64,000 nucleotides of DNA from Chitinophagales bacterium (GTDB taxonomy: Bacteria > Bacteroidota > Bacteroidia > Chitinophagales > JADJOU01). Positions 61,751-64,000 of this stretch are shown here, piece after piece (the stretch's first letter is position 1; the number at the start of each line of letters is the position of its first letter). Both the position numbers and the translations under genes were made by a program. Under the pieces are notes generated by a model. That model had not been told where the DNA came from and searched no databases. It worked only from the letters and a program-made list of their open reading frames with translations. The DNA lies in the NCBI GenBank assembly GCA_016787225.1, contig JAEUUY010000020.1, forward strand, positions 1-64,000. The letters run 5' to 3'.

Positions 61751-62740
61751 TTACCCCGCTATCACCTTCCAAAGCTTTTCTTTTAGCTTTTCAATATTTC
61801 GCATTGTGAGAGAAGAAATAAATATCACATCCAAAGATTTAGGCAATTCTTTTCTTATCCAACCCTCAATTTCATCATCGACTAAATCGCATTTGGTAAT
61901 TGCTAAAAGTCTCTTTTTATCTAATAATTCAGGATTGTATTTTTTCAATTCTTTCAATAATATATTATACTCTTTTTTCACGTCCTCAGATTCGGCTGAT
62001 ATCATAAAGAGGAGAGCAGCATTGCGCTCGATATGACGCAGGAAACGATGTCCAAGCCCTCGCCCCTCGGCAGCACCTTCGATAATTCCGGGTATATCAG
62101 CCATACAAAAGGAAAGATTTTCTTTGAAGCTGACCATACCGAGTTGAGGAACCAAGGTGGTAAAAGGATAATTTGCTATTTCTGGCTTGGCAGCAGAAAC
62201 AACCGAGAGCAGGGTAGATTTTCCGGCATTGGGAAAGCCAACTAAACCTACATCCGCCAATACTTTTAACTCGAAAATAATCCAATCTTCTTCTCCAGTC
62301 TCTCCAGGCTGAGCATGCGTAGGAGCTTGATTGGTGGCTGTTTTAAAAAAAGTATTCCCCAAGCCACCACGACCGCCTTTCATCAAGATAATCTCCTGAT
62401 TTTTTTCTGTAATTTCAAACAAGACTTCTTCTGTCTCTGCATTTTTACAAACCGTACCCAGCGGTACCTCCAATATTTGATCTTTCCCATCAGAGCCTGT
62501 GCAGTTGCCACCTGCACCATTCATTCCATCTTCTGCATGGACATGTTTTCGATATTTTAAATGTAGTAAAGTCCAAAGTTGGGGATTTGCTCGCACGATA
62601 ACATGTCCGCCTCTACCGCCATTGCCTCCATCAGGGCCACCTTGAGGTACAAATTTTTCTCTGCGAAAATGCATACTACCGCCACCGCCCTTTCCTGAGC
62701 GACAAAATATTTTTACGTAATCAATGAAGTTACTTTCCAA
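61751..62740 (-). CDS. obg: Obg/CgtA GTPase
   Basis: A 329-residue GTPase that helps assemble the 50S ribosomal subunit. The glycine-rich Obg fold (about 1-158; [18 protein letters not shown] and [13 protein letters not shown]) is followed by the G domain with G1 [10 protein letters not shown]3 DIPGIIEGA and G4 TKCD. The start codon is TTG at 62740 ([12 protein letters not shown] matches the normal N-terminus), and no nearby ATG fits. The usual extra C-terminal domain is absent, as in many Bacteroidota. Upstream is an AAGTTAAAAG-type spacer shared with the fabD region. Confidence 0.96.
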   Translation of the reverse strand: MESNFIDYVKIFCRSGKGGGGSMHFRREKFVPQGGPDGGNGGRGGHVIVRANPQLWTLLHLKYRKHVHAEDGMNGAGGNCTGSDGKDQILEVPLGTVCKNAETEEVLFEITEKNQEIILMKGGRGGLGNTFFKTATNQAPTHAQPGETGEEDWIIFELKVLADVGLVGFPNAGKSTLLSVVSAAKPEIANYPFTTLVPQLGMVSFKENLSFCMADIPGIIEGAAEGRGLGHRFLRHIERNAALLFMISAESEDVKKEYNILLKELKKYNPELLDKKRLLAITKCDLVDDEIEGWIRKELPKSLDVIFISSLTMRNIEKLKEKLWKVIAG

Positions 62741-62744
62741 TCTT

Positions 62745-62800
62745 TTCAGTTTTTAGTTTTAAGTTTTAAGTAATTGAAAAGTTAAAAGTAGATTCAATCT
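62745..62800. repeat. low-complexity spacer shared with the fabD upstream gap
   Basis: agtttttagttttaagtttt, aaagttaaaagta and gattcaatctt words recur, in the same order, at 21638-21750 ahead of fabD. Both copies lie upstream of minus-strand genes. Confidence 0.4.
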
Positions 62801-62844
62801 TGTATCTGCTTTATAGCTTAAAAATTTGAACTTATATTTTACAT

Positions 62845-63354
62845 TTAATTCTTTATCCAATAATGATTTGTCATTCTTCCTTGCCAATCTATTGTTTGTT
62901 TTAATACCCCGCCATTCTTTTGTATGGTTCTATTCGATGCCATATTATCAACAGAGCAGGTTACTAATACATTTTCAATGTTAAATTTTTTAGCTTCTAA
63001 TAGAGTTAATTTGAGAATTTTCGTAGCATACCCTCTTGACCTCATGTCAGCTCTTGTCCCATACCCTATATGACCTCCCATTAATTTTAATCTTTCATTC
63101 AAAAAATGTCTTAGATTAGACATAGCTACAAATTTTCCTTCTTCACTTAGCAGACAATACGTGCTACTAGGCACGTAATGTTCATCTGGGTCATTTTCTA
63201 GTTTTTCAATCTGTGTTATAAAATCATCAAAATCAGAAAATTCAAATGAAAGGGGGAATGGTGATTGTTCTTTATAGTCTTCAATTTTACCCCAACCCTC
63301 CAACATTTCCAAATATTCATCTTTGTAATCTCTAGTTAATTTGACCAATTTCAT
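62845..63354 (-). CDS. GNAT-family N-acetyltransferase
   Basis: A 169-residue acetyltransferase. The acetyl-CoA-binding loop is seen in IGYGTRADMRSRGYATKILK (near 96-115, R-G-Y-A-T pattern), and the late strand NVLVTCSVDNMASNRTIQKNGG (near 129-150) is typical of GNAT proteins. Substrate unknown. It is encoded on the same strand as obg and adk, with spacer gaps of about 60-105 bases on each side. Confidence 0.85.
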   Translation of the reverse strand: MKLVKLTRDYKDEYLEMLEGWGKIEDYKEQSPFPLSFEFSDFDDFITQIEKLENDPDEHYVPSSTYCLLSEEGKFVAMSNLRHFLNERLKLMGGHIGYGTRADMRSRGYATKILKLTLLEAKKFNIENVLVTCSVDNMASNRTIQKNGGVLKQTIDWQGRMTNHYWIKN

Positions 63355-63412
63355 TTTGAATACCTAACAACTAAAAACTATCTACTGCGACTGCGCACTG
63401 AATGAACTGCGA

Positions 63413-63985
63413 CTATAAACTACTATCTATAGCCTTCGTAATATCGCCAAAAATCACTTCAATCTCACCAATTCCATTGACTTTAGAAACCTTACCTTGG
63501 GTCTCATAATAAGGGAGAACATGGACAGTCTTGGTAAAATATTCATCTATTCTTTTAATAAGTTTTTCTGCATTATCATCGGCTCTGCCGCTGACCTTTG
63601 CTCTCTCAGCTATACGTTGTTCGATTTCAGACTGAGAGACCACAAGTTCCAGGACAAGATTTACTTTTTGACCTTTTGATTCTAAAAATTTATCTAAGGC
63701 TTCAGCTTGCGGTACTGTGCGCGGAAAACCATCTAGGATAAATCCTTTGACATCGGTATGCTGAGACATTTCATTTTCAAGCATGCGTATAGTTATTTCA
63801 TCTGGAACCAGAATTCCGTTATCGAGAAGTCCTTGAACTTCTCTCCCTAATTCTGTTTTATTTGCAATATGCGTGCGGAACATATCACCCGTAGAAATAT
63901 GCTTAAGTTGATATTTCGCTATGATTTTGTCTGATTGTGTGCCTTTACCAGCGCCGGGAGGACCGAAAATGACTAAGTTGTACAT
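63413..63985 (-). CDS. adk: adenylate kinase
   Basis: A 190-residue short-form adenylate kinase that interconverts ATP, AMP and ADP. P-loop GPPGAGKGTQSDKI (near 8-21), NMP-binding HISTGDMFR, core DGFPRTVPQAEAL (near 86-98) and the short LID region with RADDNAEKLIKRI. The LID lacks the four-Cys zinc site, which is normal for the short form. Its start lies 15 bases from the window edge. It heads a run with the GNAT and obg genes on the minus strand. Confidence 0.95.
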   Translation of the reverse strand: MYNLVIFGPPGAGKGTQSDKIIAKYQLKHISTGDMFRTHIANKTELGREVQGLLDNGILVPDEITIRMLENEMSQHTDVKGFILDGFPRTVPQAEALDKFLESKGQKVNLVLELVVSQSEIEQRIAERAKVSGRADDNAEKLIKRIDEYFTKTVHVLPYYETQGKVSKVNGIGEIEVIFGDITKAIDSSL

Positions 63986-64000
63986 GTTTATTATAATAGA

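Noticed and set aside
62315-62560. Plus-strand frames opposite obg
   Set aside because: They arise from the GC-richer glycine-coding region of obg on the other strand.

Overview
The window looks like a chromosomal segment of a member of the phylum Bacteroidota, AT-rich by eye. The main evidence is: the promoter box TAnnTTTG ahead of many genes; two proteins with type IX secretion (T9SS) C-terminal sorting domains; TonB-dependent receptors, SPOR and HU-like proteins and HmuY-like proteins of the kinds seen in this phylum; and almost no Shine-Dalgarno sequences, with several TTG or GTG starts. I cannot place it below phylum. No rRNA, tRNA, CRISPR array, phage or intact insertion sequence was seen.

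Layout. 1-815 is non-coding: a 21-bp tandem repeat array, a G-rich tract and a palindrome-bearing repeat. 816-3195 (minus) holds an S4 RNA-binding protein, an RlmB-type rRNA methyltransferase and a LolE/FtsX-like permease. 3224-10319 holds a NamZ-type muramidase, two divergent class III adenylate cyclases, an HD hydrolase overlapping the second, a YitT protein, a photolyase and a Crp/Fnr regulator broken by an in-frame stop. 10320-12895 holds a repeat with terminal inverted arms, a pirin with an export-like leader, an FMN reductase and a VIT-type metal transporter. 13001-17284 holds L32 with its YceD partner, then ExbB-ExbD-TonB and FolC. 17308-28456 holds secreted or hypothetical proteins, an S66 peptidase, FabD, an HU-SPOR membrane protein, a beta-barrel protein and a 1019-residue TPR protein.

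28647-39171 is one long plus-strand run: two paralogous peptide-binding lipoproteins, two Opp/Dpp permeases, a PASTA protein, a T9SS cargo protein and MltG. It suggests peptide uptake linked to cell-wall turnover. 39190-41378 holds endonuclease III, a K+ channel and an alpha/beta hydrolase. 41379-42274 is a decayed spacer with a RelE/ParE toxin remnant between direct repeats. 42275-46010 holds gyrA and a TPR protein. 46148-50683 is a probable haem-acquisition operon: a T9SS-secreted HmuY-like protein, a TonB-dependent receptor and an HmuY-like lipoprotein. 50808-55599 holds envelope proteins, including a PorG-like protein and a second TonB-dependent receptor. 55656-63985 is mostly housekeeping: TsaC/Sua5, an isolated nuoH, an iron alcohol dehydrogenase, a methyltransferase, an NYN-LOTUS protein, a transglutaminase, Obg, a GNAT acetyltransferase and Adk.

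The points most worth a second look are the 21-bp array with its G-rich flank, the haem trio whose first member is a T9SS cargo, the nonsense codon in the Crp/Fnr gene beside a cyclase cluster, the HU-SPOR fusion, and a short TTAGA-rich spacer that recurs after stop codons in the sense direction.
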